From Sporosarcina ureilytica (GTDB lineage Bacteria; Bacillota; Bacilli; Bacillales_A; Planococcaceae): 64,000 bases of DNA. Positions 29,744 through 38,395 of the stretch are shown one piece after another. The stretch covers positions 1,488,001 through 1,552,000 of the forward strand of contig NZ_CP017560.1 in assembly GCF_001753205.1 (NCBI RefSeq), in the 5' to 3' direction. The notes beneath the pieces are model-generated. The model had not been told where the DNA came from and did not search any database. It was given only the letters and a program-made list of their open reading frames with translations. The position numbers and the translations under genes are program-made. How positions within the stretch are numbered: position 1 is the stretch's first letter; each line of letters begins with the position of its first letter.

Positions 29744-30187
29744 TTAACTATCAATATCTTCTAAACAAATCCATTCCATAGGTTCAATAAAATGCATATT
29801 GAAAGGGTTTTTAAATCTTTTTTTGTAAATCACTTTTTTAATTCCGCATTGATTTAATAATTTAGTACAATTGTCACAGGGTTCAAGTGTGACATATACG
29901 GTCGCTCCTTGTAAATCATCTATGTCATTAGTGGCTAAAATTGCATTTGTTTCAGCGTGTACTTGTCTTACACAGCGTCCGTCATTAGACATAACATGAC
30001 CAACCTCATCACATGGTTTATATCCTTTGACTGCCGCATTCCAGCCCGTTGAGACGACGATATTATTATTCACAATAACACAACCGACATTCAATAGATT
30101 ACAAGTAGCTTTTTTAGATATTTTTTCAGCCATTGCCATATAGCTTAAATCCTTTGCTGTGATCAAATAAAAGCCCCCCTCTCTCAT
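29744..30187 (-). CDS. Cytidine/dCMP deaminase-like zinc hydrolase
   Basis: 147 residues with the deaminase signature HAETNAI (near residue 75; zinc-binding His and catalytic Glu) and PCDNC (near 104; two zinc cysteines). The layout fits the dCMP deaminase/ComEB group, which turns dCMP into dUMP, but the short length and divergent C terminus leave the substrate open. ATG 30187 has GGAG eight bases upstream; a TTG seven codons later is the alternative. It follows the small hydratase subunit by 37 bases on the same strand, so it may act in the same catabolic route, for example on an aminated ring compound. Confidence 0.75.
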   Translation of the reverse strand: MREGGFYLITAKDLSYMAMAEKISKKATCNLLNVGCVIVNNNIVVSTGWNAAVKGYKPCDEVGHVMSNDGRCVRQVHAETNAILATNDIDDLQGATVYVTLEPCDNCTKLLNQCGIKKVIYKKRFKNPFNMHFIEPMEWICLEDIDS

Positions 30188-30224
30188 AGGCCAACTCCAA
30201 TATATTTACGCAGAAGTTTTTGTT

Positions 30225-30716
30225 TTATGAATAGGATTTATGATTTTTTAAGTATTTTACTAAACCATTTTCATTAAGAATTTTCACCATAACATCTGGC
30301 ATTTGGGCGCCTTGATAACTTTCACCATTGTTAATGTTATTTACGACTCCAGTTTTAATATTAATCTCCAACGTGTCGGCAGATTTAATGTCATACTTGC
30401 GAAGTTCAATCAACGGAAGCCCAATATTAATAGCGTTACGGAAAAAAATTCTCGCAAACGAATGTGCTACAACAAGTGAGATTCCAGCAGACTTTAACGC
30501 GAGTGGAGCTTGTTCACGTGATGACCCGCAACCGAAATTCTCACCAGCAACTAGAATATCGCCTGGTTGTACAATTTTATGAAAGTCGGGATCGATGTCC
30601 TCTAATACATGGTTAGCAAGTTGTTGCATATCTAGTGTCTTTGTATATTTACCGGGTATAATTCGATCCGTATCAATATTATCACCATATACATGAGCTT
30701 TACCTTTAATTATCAT
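30225..30716 (-). CDS. Aconitase-type hydro-lyase, small (swivel) subunit, LeuD/DmdB-like
   Basis: 163 residues, the short swivel-domain form seen in archaeal-type isopropylmalate isomerase, homoaconitase and dimethylmaleate hydratase. The conserved [16 protein letters not shown] opens the protein, and [17 protein letters not shown] lies near 58-74, where the Ser/Arg residues contact the substrate. It pairs with the large subunit encoded one base upstream (30718-31956). The context lacks leucine genes (no leuA or leuB), so biosynthesis is unlikely. A catabolic hydratase for a branched maleate or aconitate is more plausible. Confidence 0.85.
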   Translation of the reverse strand: MIIKGKAHVYGDNIDTDRIIPGKYTKTLDMQQLANHVLEDIDPDFHKIVQPGDILVAGENFGCGSSREQAPLALKSAGISLVVAHSFARIFFRNAINIGLPLIELRKYDIKSADTLEINIKTGVVNNINNGESYQGAQMPDVMVKILNENGLVKYLKNHKSYS

Positions 30717-30717
30717 G

Positions 30718-31956
30718 TTAGATTGATAACCTCCTTTTGGGATTTGTAATCTTGCCTTTTAATGCAGCTGATGCGACGAAAGCCGGGGAACCTAAGTAGA
30801 TATTGGAATTACGATTACCCATTCTTCCTTGAAAATTTCGATTTGTCGAGGATGCGATGTTTTCATTGTTCCCTGGAATACCCTGATGAGTCCCAACACA
30901 CGGTCCACAACCAGCAGGTAGGAAAGTTGCTCCGGCAGCAGATAAAACCTCTACTGTCCCATCGGACAAGGCGTCCTGAAATACTTTTCTAGAAGCAGGT
31001 GCAATAATCAATCGGACATTGGGATGAATCTTTTTACCTTCGAGGATATCTGCAGCGGCATGTAAATCTTCTAATCTTCCATTTGTACAACTTCCAATAA
31101 AGGCTTGCTGAATGGTAATATCTTCTATTTCTGAAATGCCTTTTATATTGTCAGGAGAGTGTGGAACAGCAATTTGAGTTTCTAACTGACTGACATCTAT
31201 TTCAATGGTTTTCACATAGTGCGCATCTGGATCTGCCTTAACCGGGTCATATTTATAAGGAAGCTCTAGTCCTTTTAAATCTACAAGTCCAGCTTTTGCA
31301 CCCATTTCTATGACCATGTTTGCGATTACCATACGGCTATCTAGACTCATTTTCTCGATAACTTCTCCCGTAAATTCTATCGCTTGGTATGTCGCACCTT
31401 GAATTCCAAATCTACCAACCAAGTGTAAAATTAAATCTTTTGCAGTTACACCTTTTTGCAATTTTCCAGTAAGATTTATTTTAATCGTCTCGGGAACTTT
31501 AATCCAAGTTTTACCTGTTAACATTACACCAGCCAAATCCGTAGACCCAACACCTGTTGCAAAGGCACCTACAGCACCGTAAGTACAAGTGTGGGAATCT
31601 GCTCCCAGAACAAGTTGCCCAGGCTTAACGTGATGATTATCCATTATTAACTGATGGCAAATCCCATCACCCACATCGTAAAGTTTAATACCTTGCTCGT
31701 TAGCAAATTCCCTCATCAAGTCATGAAGCACTGCAATACCTTCGTTTGGAGCGGGGGATGCATGGTCTATAACAAGAATCATTTTATCTGAATCCCATAC
31801 TTTTTTTCCGCCCATATTCTCAAACGCCTTGATTGTAAGTGGGCCTGTTGTATCTGTAGCCATAACTAAATCTACATCTACAATCGCGATATCCCCAGCC
31901 CTCGCTTTTTTTGAAGAGTGATTTGAAATGATTTTTTCAATAATTGTCTGTCCCAT
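30718..31956 (-). CDS. Aconitase-type hydro-lyase, large [4Fe-4S] subunit, LeuC/DmdA-like
   Basis: 412 residues, the length of the short archaeal-type LeuC group. The cluster-binding cysteines are present in GSCTNGRLEDL (near 286) and AGCGPCVGTHQG (near 347-355). HASPAPN, GADSHTCTYGAVG and the C-terminal NSNIYLGSPAFVAASAL are family signatures. It hydrates and dehydrates a dicarboxylate with the small subunit. The Eubacterium dimethylmaleate hydratase and citraconate/isopropylmalate isomerases belong to this group; sequence alone does not separate them. It is divergent from the MmgE/PrpD operon at 32239, so both may share one control region. Confidence 0.85.
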   Translation of the reverse strand: MGQTIIEKIISNHSSKKARAGDIAIVDVDLVMATDTTGPLTIKAFENMGGKKVWDSDKMILVIDHASPAPNEGIAVLHDLMREFANEQGIKLYDVGDGICHQLIMDNHHVKPGQLVLGADSHTCTYGAVGAFATGVGSTDLAGVMLTGKTWIKVPETIKINLTGKLQKGVTAKDLILHLVGRFGIQGATYQAIEFTGEVIEKMSLDSRMVIANMVIEMGAKAGLVDLKGLELPYKYDPVKADPDAHYVKTIEIDVSQLETQIAVPHSPDNIKGISEIEDITIQQAFIGSCTNGRLEDLHAAADILEGKKIHPNVRLIIAPASRKVFQDALSDGTVEVLSAAGATFLPAGCGPCVGTHQGIPGNNENIASSTNRNFQGRMGNRNSNIYLGSPAFVASAALKGKITNPKRRLSI

Positions 31957-32038
31957 AATGAATCACCTTTCAATTTAGAAGTATTTTAATGATTAATAAA
32001 TAATAATTAATTTTTTAGGTACACTCAATCGAGAACAA

Positions 32039-32064
32039 AACGGGTTCATAATGTGGAACCCGTT
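32039..32064. promoter_or_regulatory. Inverted repeat in the divergent control region
   Basis: AACGGGTTC (32039-32047) and GAACCCGTT (32056-32064) are perfect inverted arms. The site lies between the start of the large hydratase gene (31956) and the promoter of the MmgE/PrpD gene. It could be an operator for the IclR regulator at 41708 or a leader hairpin. Confidence 0.5.
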
Positions 32065-32159
32065 CTAAAAACAATTGGAGTTAACTCAATATTAAAAGAA
32101 TTAATTTAATTGTCAAGTGTGTCGGAAGTTAATCTCGTTATACTATTCAGAATTATCCA

Positions 32160-32189
32160 TTGACTTTATTGAATCATGGGTGTTAGAAT
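32160..32189 (+). promoter_or_regulatory. Promoter of the catabolic plus-strand operon
   Basis: TTGACT (32160-32165), 18-base spacer, TAGAAT (32184-32189) with a TG-like extension. It lies about 50 bases before the first gene. Confidence 0.6.
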
Positions 32190-32238
32190 ACATATATCTA
32201 AAACGCGTTTCATATTGTGGATTGAAGGTGATTTTTAA

Positions 32239-33582
32239 ATGAATTATCTAGATAAAGTAGCAAGTTTTGCGCATTCGTTATCTATTTTCAATATTACGGA
32301 AGAAGTTAGAGAAAGGGTTAAATTGCTAATACTGGATACTTTCACAGCCATTGTGGTTGGAAATCAACATTTGGAAGTATCCCAGCTTGCTGATTCTGTA
32401 ACTAGTTTCAAATCTACAGGAAACAATGAGTTAGGTTTTATCCTTGGAACAAATATGTTGACTGATTATCGAACAGCCGCCTTCATCAATGGAATTGGAA
32501 TGGTTTCTGATGAGTTGGATGAAGGAAATCAAATTGCAAAAGGGCATCCTGCCTGCCACTATTTTTCTGCACTATTGATGCTTGCGTTACAAAATAAGAA
32601 ATCTGGAAGCGATTTCTTAACCGCGTTTATCGTAAATTATGAAATAAGTGTACGAATGGGGGCTTCAGTCCAATTAAAGCGGTCGATACATCCCCATGGG
32701 AACTGGGGAGTTTTTGCCAATGGTTTTGGAGTTGGAAAGCTTTTAGGTTGGGAAAATAAGAATGATTATATTCAGGCAGCGATGCTAAGTACAAGCTTTA
32801 GTATGCCAACACTTTGGCAATCAGTCTTAGAGGGGCACCAAGTGCGAAATATAATGATTGGATTAAATAACCTACACACAACCTTACTTCCAGATTTGGT
32901 GGAATCCGGGTTTAGTGCATCGGCATTCACGCCAGAAAAGATTTTTAATGGCGTATTAGCGGATAGCTTTGACACTACTTACATCACTAAAAATTTAGGG
33001 GAAGAATTCTATTTGTTAAGTAGTTATTTCAAATTTTATCCTTATTGTCGGTTTTGTCACTCACCTATCGATGCAACCTTGAGCTTAATAAAAGGGAGGA
33101 AAATCGATGAAATTAAAGGGGTATATATTGAAACTTATTCTTCGGCAGCAAAATTAAAAGAACAAAAAGTTGAAAATGAATTCGCTGGAAAATTTTCAAT
33201 TCCCTATGCAGTTGCAATGGAATTAAGTAATAGAAGATATCCTTTAATAAATGGGAGGGAAAAAGAAAGAAAAATTCAGGAACTTATGAAGAAGATTTTC
33301 GTTTTTGAGAAGAAGTTATATACAGAATTACTTCCAAATAAAAGAATAACAACTGTAAAAATTGAATGGGAGAATGGTGAAACGAATAGCACGACAGTTC
33401 AGAGAGCGAAGGGTGATATTGATGAATATAAACTTACGGAGAAAGTAATTCTAAAGAGCAAAGAGTATTTGTTCCCTATTTTAGGAGAGGACAAAGTCGA
33501 ACGATTTATTGAAACCGTATTGAAACTGGATCGAGTAGAAGAACTCACTACTGTGATAAAGCCACTTGTAAAAGAAATCTAA
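32239..33582 (+). CDS. MmgE/PrpD family protein, first copy
   Basis: 447 residues, typical for the family of 2-methylcitrate dehydratase, cis-aconitate decarboxylase and iminodisuccinate epimerase. SDELDEGNQIAKGHPACHYF (near 92-111) is the active-site region with its conserved His; HPHGNWGVFANGFG (near 153) and FKFYPYCRFCHSPIDATL (near 265) also match. A second family member at 42471-43805 is clearly related but not close. It heads the operon that continues to 41667 or beyond. It probably dehydrates, decarboxylates or epimerises a di- or tricarboxylate; the exact reaction is not visible. Confidence 0.82.
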   Translation: MNYLDKVASFAHSLSIFNITEEVRERVKLLILDTFTAIVVGNQHLEVSQLADSVTSFKSTGNNELGFILGTNMLTDYRTAAFINGIGMVSDELDEGNQIAKGHPACHYFSALLMLALQNKKSGSDFLTAFIVNYEISVRMGASVQLKRSIHPHGNWGVFANGFGVGKLLGWENKNDYIQAAMLSTSFSMPTLWQSVLEGHQVRNIMIGLNNLHTTLLPDLVESGFSASAFTPEKIFNGVLADSFDTTYITKNLGEEFYLLSSYFKFYPYCRFCHSPIDATLSLIKGRKIDEIKGVYIETYSSAAKLKEQKVENEFAGKFSIPYAVAMELSNRRYPLINGREKERKIQELMKKIFVFEKKLYTELLPNKRITTVKIEWENGETNSTTVQRAKGDIDEYKLTEKVILKSKEYLFPILGEDKVERFIETVLKLDRVEELTTVIKPLVKEI

Positions 33583-33607
33583 GAGTACGAAAAGAGGGGA
33601 TTAATTC

Positions 33608-34987
33608 ATGTGGGATGCTGAAGTAGATGTTGCAATAGCTGGCGCTGGGGGATGTGGTTTAATTGCTGCATTGGCAGCAGCTGATCATCGGCTAGAGGTT
33701 GCTGTCTTTGAGAAAACCGATCATGTATTAGGTAATACAGTCGCTAGTGCTGGAATGATTCCGGCAGCTGGGACAAGCTTCCAGAAAGAACATGGGATTT
33801 ACGAAACAGCGGAAGAGATGGCAGAAGATATTTTCAGGAAAAACAAATACGAAAGCGATCCAGAATTGACTATAGCACTTTGTAAGGTATCTTCACAATT
33901 AGTAGAATGGATGTCAGACCGATTAAAAATAAATCTTAGCTTAGTAAAGGAATTCAAATATCCTGGTCAACGAAACTATCGAATGCACGCACCCCCATCT
34001 AGATCGGGTATGGAATTAATGAGGGGATTAAAAAGAAATATTACAGCCCGTAGCAATATTCATCTATTGCTAAAATCGCAAGTAACTAAATTAATCACGG
34101 GCAAAAACGGAGAAGTGATTGGAGTAGAGGTGAAAACGACAAATGGATACCAAAAAATAAAAGCTAATAAAGTTATTTTAGCAACTAACGGTTTTGGTGG
34201 AAATATTGATATGGTGAAACGGTTTATCCCGGAAATTTCAGATTCCTTATATTTTGGTTATGAAGCCAATACGGGAGATGGTATTAAGATGGCAATGGCA
34301 ATTGGGGCTGATGTATCTAATATGGGGGCATACCAAGGGCATTCGGCAGTTAACCAAGCTACAGGTGTTTTAGTCACATGGGGTACCGTAATGATGGGGG
34401 GATTCATGATTAATGAAAATGGTATAAGGTTTGGAGACGAGACAAAAGGTTACTCAGAGTTTGCCATAGAGGTTATGAAACAACCAAATCAATTAGGATA
34501 TCTTATTTTCGATGAAGAGATTTATGGAAAATTAATTTCGATAGAAGACTTCAAATACTTAGATGGTGTAAATGCGTTTAAGACTTCATTAACTATAGAA
34601 GGTTTGGCTGAACAATTGGGTGTAGCTGAAACAAGTTTATCAGATACTTTTTGTGCATTCCAAAAAAATACTAACGGACAGAGTGATAGATATGGTAGAA
34701 CAGATTTTCCACAGAAGCTGGAAGGCCCTTTCTACGGAATAAAGGTTGTACCAGCATTATTTCACACTCAGGGAGGGGTGAAAATTAATTCTAATGCGCA
34801 AGTAATGACTGAGAAAAATATAATCATTAAAAATCTTTATGCTGGCGGCGGTGCTGCGGTAGGAATTTCAGGTAATCATGCTTATGGTTATATGTCGGGT
34901 AATGGATTGTTAGCCGCGTTAGGTTTGGGGAAAATAGCAGGAGAACATGCGGCTAAAGCTATAAAAAAAGAAAGGATTGAAGCTTAA
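33608..34987 (+). CDS. FAD-dependent oxidoreductase, fumarate reductase/ketosteroid dehydrogenase-like flavoprotein
   Basis: 459 residues. The N-terminal Rossmann motif VAIAGAGGCGLIAALAAADH binds FAD, followed by NTVASAGMIPAAGT. The C terminus (NLYAGGGAAVGISGNHAYGY, MSGNGLLAALGLGKIAGEHA) completes the FAD-binding domain of the FAD_binding_2 family. Such enzymes add or remove hydrogens at an activated C-C bond next to a carboxyl or keto group. It starts 25 bases after the MmgE/PrpD gene and is followed, one codon after its stop, by the amidohydrolase gene at 34988, so the three are co-transcribed. No signal peptide, so it is cytosolic. Confidence 0.82.
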   Translation: MWDAEVDVAIAGAGGCGLIAALAAADHRLEVAVFEKTDHVLGNTVASAGMIPAAGTSFQKEHGIYETAEEMAEDIFRKNKYESDPELTIALCKVSSQLVEWMSDRLKINLSLVKEFKYPGQRNYRMHAPPSRSGMELMRGLKRNITARSNIHLLLKSQVTKLITGKNGEVIGVEVKTTNGYQKIKANKVILATNGFGGNIDMVKRFIPEISDSLYFGYEANTGDGIKMAMAIGADVSNMGAYQGHSAVNQATGVLVTWGTVMMGGFMINENGIRFGDETKGYSEFAIEVMKQPNQLGYLIFDEEIYGKLISIEDFKYLDGVNAFKTSLTIEGLAEQLGVAETSLSDTFCAFQKNTNGQSDRYGRTDFPQKLEGPFYGIKVVPALFHTQGGVKINSNAQVMTEKNIIIKNLYAGGGAAVGISGNHAYGYMSGNGLLAALGLGKIAGEHAAKAIKKERIEA

Positions 34988-35683
34988 ATGAGTTTTGTTT
35001 GGGAAGATGCATTGACACCGGTTGATAAAATTGTTATTCAAAAAGGGGGGTACGGTAAAAGTAGAGGATTAGGAAAAAAACCGCTTCTTGTCATTATAGA
35101 CGCTCAACATAATTACGTTGGTGCAGATGAACCAATCGAAAATCAATTAGATCAATGGCCTAGTGGTGGCGGAATGGCAGCCTGGGCAGGTATTCGCCAA
35201 ATTAAAAAATTGAAAGAACAGGCTAAGGAAAAAGAAATCCCTGTTCTTTATACAAGAAACGTTCAAAAGAAGACGAGCAATTTTGATTCATTTGCTACTA
35301 AAACAAAGCGAGATAACACGAAATACATCGACGGGAATCCTGCGACGGATATTGTTCAGGAGATAGCACCTGAGGAAGAAGATATAGTTGTTGATAAAAG
35401 CTATGCAAGCGCTTTCTTTGGTACACCTCTTATTAGTTATCTAATTAAGATGGGGGTGGACACCCTAATTATTGTAGGAGGATCAACGAGTGGTTGTGTA
35501 AGGGCGACAGCTGTAGATGCCGTAACACGAAATTTTAATGTTGCAGTTGTTGAAGATGCAGTGTATGACAGAATTGAATTATCACACAAAGCAGGCTTAT
35601 TGGATTTGTGGATGAAGTATTGTGACGTTATCAAAACGAATGAAATAGTGGAATATATGAAAAAAATAAATAGCAAAGACTAA
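34988..35683 (+). CDS. Isochorismatase-family cysteine amidohydrolase
   Basis: 231 residues. The catalytic triad is visible: Asp in LLVIIDAQHNYVG (near 37), Lys in VVDKSYASAFFGTPL (near 137) and Cys in GGSTSGCVRATAVDAV (near 170). The size and the VTLIIVGGSTSGCVRATA region resemble N-carbamoylsarcosine amidase, maleamate amidase and half-amidases, which hydrolyse linear amides or carbamoyl groups. The ATG immediately follows the stop of the flavoprotein gene. With the cyclic amidohydrolase that follows, it suggests two successive C-N bond hydrolyses: ring opening, then release of ammonia. Confidence 0.85.
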   Translation: MSFVWEDALTPVDKIVIQKGGYGKSRGLGKKPLLVIIDAQHNYVGADEPIENQLDQWPSGGGMAAWAGIRQIKKLKEQAKEKEIPVLYTRNVQKKTSNFDSFATKTKRDNTKYIDGNPATDIVQEIAPEEEDIVVDKSYASAFFGTPLISYLIKMGVDTLIIVGGSTSGCVRATAVDAVTRNFNVAVVEDAVYDRIELSHKAGLLDLWMKYCDVIKTNEIVEYMKKINSKD

Positions 35684-35698
35684 AAAAGGGGCGTAATT

Positions 35699-37078
35699 AT
35701 CATCGATTTACTTATAAAAAATGGCTATGTTGTTATACCTCGTCAAGGAGTACAAGAAGTAAATATTGGAGTTAAAAAAGGTAAAATTGCCGGAATATTC
35801 AGTGTGGGGGAGGAGGTCCAAGCTGATGAAGTCATTGAGGCAAAGGGATTGCATGTATTTCCAGGTTTAATTGACGCTCATCAGCATCTAGGAATCTATA
35901 ATTCTATCGAGTACGACTTCCGAGATACAAAACAGCATGCAGTCGGTGGAGTTACAACAATCGTAAACTATGATAGACAACCTGTAAGTTATTTAGATTA
36001 TTTCCCAAAAGTAAAAGAGATAGGCGAGAAAAATAGTTATATAGACTTTACCTATAGTCTTGGGATTTTAAAGGAAGAACATTTAAACGAGCTTGAAGAG
36101 TTAGTTGAAACACATAATCTTACATCCTTTAAGTTTTTTCGAAATTACGAACGACAACTGAATGATAAGTTCAAGATTAGTGATGGAATTGATTTGTCGA
36201 GTTTTGATTTGATGAAAATACTAGAAAGATTTAAAGAGATTTCACCAAAGTTACTGTTATCTGTCCACTGTGAGAATATGGATATTAATCGAAAACTAAC
36301 TGAACAGTTAATACAAAGTGGCGAGGACAATGGACTACGTACTTGGTCAAAAACAAGTCCGGGTTACGCTGAAGCGGAATCCTTATTAAGTACCTTATAT
36401 TTAAATCATGTTATTGGTGGAAATTTGTTCATTGTTCATCTAAGCTCAGCCGAAAGTGTAGATGTGTTGGAAAATACACCTTGGCTTCGCGAGAAAGGTG
36501 TAGTGATAGAAACTTGTCCGCATTATCTTTGTTTCAGCAAAAATCATGAAGTTGGTATAAAGGCCAAAGTCGGCCCACCTATTCATGCAAAAGAGGATTC
36601 TGAGCGACTTTGGGACGGAATTCGAAATGGAACTATAAACGCAATAGGTACGGATCATGTACCCAATTCATTACAAAAAAAGCTTGGAGAAAATGGTGGA
36701 GTTTGGGAAACACAATTCGGATTCCCAGGTATGGGAACACTTCTACAAGTCATGTTGACCGAGGGATATAAGAAGCGAAATATACCGCTTGAGCGAATCG
36801 CTGATATTACATCGTTGCAATTAGCTGAGTCTTACAACTTGCAAGATAAGGGGCGGATTCAGGTAGGGGCGGATGCAGATTTCGCAATTGTTGACTTGAA
36901 TCAAAGTAAAAAAGTAACAGTAGATTGCTTGAATTCAAAAACTGATTACAGTATCTATGACGGTATGGATTTAACGGGGTGGCCGGTATTTACAATTAGT
37001 CGCGGGGAAGTGATTGTGGAAAATGGTATTCCGACGAAAGAGAATGGACGGGGTAAATTCATTAAGAGATTTATTTAA
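35699..37078 (+). CDS. Cyclic amidohydrolase (hydantoinase/dihydropyrimidinase/allantoinase superfamily) with ATC start
   Basis: 459 residues if the start is ATC at 35699, seven bases after AAGGGG. The N terminus then reads (M)IDLLIKNGYVVIPRQGVQE, exactly as expected for the family. No ATG, GTG or TTG exists in frame before 35804, and a start at 35804 would remove the N-terminal beta-sandwich strand. Metal ligands are complete: HQH (near 59-61), the carbamylated Lys in SFKFF (near 144), His in SVHCEN (near 188), His in IVHLSS (near 245) and Asp in GTDHVPN (near 318). It opens cyclic amides, imides or ureides. It is co-transcribed with the isochorismatase-like enzyme upstream and the transporter genes downstream. 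Confidence 0.82.
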   Translation: MIDLLIKNGYVVIPRQGVQEVNIGVKKGKIAGIFSVGEEVQADEVIEAKGLHVFPGLIDAHQHLGIYNSIEYDFRDTKQHAVGGVTTIVNYDRQPVSYLDYFPKVKEIGEKNSYIDFTYSLGILKEEHLNELEELVETHNLTSFKFFRNYERQLNDKFKISDGIDLSSFDLMKILERFKEISPKLLLSVHCENMDINRKLTEQLIQSGEDNGLRTWSKTSPGYAEAESLLSTLYLNHVIGGNLFIVHLSSAESVDVLENTPWLREKGVVIETCPHYLCFSKNHEVGIKAKVGPPIHAKEDSERLWDGIRNGTINAIGTDHVPNSLQKKLGENGGVWETQFGFPGMGTLLQVMLTEGYKKRNIPLERIADITSLQLAESYNLQDKGRIQVGADADFAIVDLNQSKKVTVDCLNSKTDYSIYDGMDLTGWPVFTISRGEVIVENGIPTKENGRGKFIKRFI

Positions 37079-37112
37079 GTGGTAGTTAAACTGAAAAATA
37101 GGGGGCATTTAA

Positions 37113-38336
37113 TTGAAGAGAATACTAGTGTTAATAATGATGTCGGTATTACTCGTAATTGTAGGGGCTTGTAGTGATTCAAATGTACAAGGTAGTGATT
37201 ATGAAAGTGATGGGAACTCGGTGAAAATAGGTTCAATTCACCCTCTAAGTGGCGGATTAGCACAGGAGGGGCAGGAAATGCGTGATGCGATTCGCCTTGC
37301 AATCGAAGAGGTAAACGAGGCGGGCGGCATTAAGTCATTAGATGGAGCAAAAATTGAACTTGTTGAAAGTGATCATGAAGGATTAGCTGAAAAAGGAGTT
37401 ACAGAGGTACAAAAATTAGATAGTGCGAAAGTTGTTGGTATTATTGGGACATATTCAAGTGGAGTAGCACTTCCGGCGACGCAAGAAGCCGAGAGAAGTG
37501 GAATACCGTTTGTTGTAGACATTGGTTCCGCTGATGAAATCACTGAACGAGGATTTAAATATACATTTCGTATGCAGCCGCCAGCAACTTCATTCTCAAA
37601 AGATTTTCTAACATACTTTGAAGAAATAAACAAGTCTACAAATACTCCTTTGAAAACTGCAGTAATAGTTCATGAGGACAGTGTATTTGGCTCTAGTATC
37701 GCCAAAGCCATAAACGAACAAGCCGAAGAGTATGAGTTAGAGGTATTGGCAACATTACCGCATTCAGCCGCGACCGCGGATTTATCGACCACAATTAACA
37801 AAATTACTTCACTAAAACCCGATATCGTATTATCTACCACTTATTTACGCGATGGGGTAATGCTTGTCGAAGGATTGCAAAATACTAAATTCACACCGAA
37901 AGCTATAATTGGAGTTGCTAATGGAGCATTTAGTAATGCAAGTTTCATTACGGACGAAGCAGCTGCAAATCAAAATTTAATGGATGTTAACTACACTATT
38001 AACCCTAAAAGTGAAGAGGCAACAAAAGTAAAAGAAGCTTACCTGGAAAAATATAATAAACACTTAGGTCCTAATGCTGCATACTCGTATATGGCAGCGA
38101 AAGTATTAATTGATGCAATCGAACGAGCGGGTTCAACTGATCGAACCGCAGTGATGCAAGCATTGGAAGAAACTGATTATACGGATCATATACTCCCGCA
38201 AGACACTATTAAATTCGATGAAAAAGGACAAAATATTAATGCTCGTGCTGTATTGAACCAAATTTTTGAAAATGAATCAAAAGTTGTATATCCAGAAGAG
38301 TATCAAGAAGTGGAATACGTATATCCAGCAAATTAA
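37113..38336 (+). CDS. ABC transporter substrate-binding lipoprotein, branched-chain amino acid type (LivK-like)
   Basis: 407 residues. A lipoprotein signal peptide ends at Cys20 (LLVIVGAC), so the protein is tethered outside the membrane. The mature part is a type I periplasmic-binding fold (KIGSIHPLSGGLAQEGQEMR, then IEEVNEAGGIKSLDGAKIEL). The family also carries aromatic acids, amides and urea besides Leu/Ile/Val. The start is TTG, preceded by AGGGGGC. It leads a complete importer (binding protein, two permeases, two ATPases) inside the catabolic operon, so it presumably delivers the pathway substrate. Confidence 0.9.
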   Translation: MKRILVLIMMSVLLVIVGACSDSNVQGSDYESDGNSVKIGSIHPLSGGLAQEGQEMRDAIRLAIEEVNEAGGIKSLDGAKIELVESDHEGLAEKGVTEVQKLDSAKVVGIIGTYSSGVALPATQEAERSGIPFVVDIGSADEITERGFKYTFRMQPPATSFSKDFLTYFEEINKSTNTPLKTAVIVHEDSVFGSSIAKAINEQAEEYELEVLATLPHSAATADLSTTINKITSLKPDIVLSTTYLRDGVMLVEGLQNTKFTPKAIIGVANGAFSNASFITDEAAANQNLMDVNYTINPKSEEATKVKEAYLEKYNKHLGPNAAYSYMAAKVLIDAIERAGSTDRTAVMQALEETDYTDHILPQDTIKFDEKGQNINARAVLNQIFENESKVVYPEEYQEVEYVYPAN

Positions 38337-38342
38337 TATTAT

Positions 38343-38370
38343 CGGAACAAGAGACATAAATCTTGTTCCG
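38343..38370 (+). promoter_or_regulatory. Intercistronic stem-loop between binding protein and permease genes
   Basis: CGGAACAAGA (38343-38352) pairs perfectly with TCTTGTTCCG (38361-38370). No T run follows directly, so it is more likely an mRNA-stabilising or attenuating hairpin that keeps the binding protein in excess over the membrane components. Confidence 0.65.
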
Positions 38371-38395
38371 TATTCTAAACAAAGGGGGGGGAATA

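Noticed and set aside
30718..31956. Leucine biosynthesis (leuCD) assignment
   Set aside because: There is no leuA or leuB nearby, the subunits are of the short archaeal type, and all neighbours are catabolic; a hydratase role in breakdown fits better.
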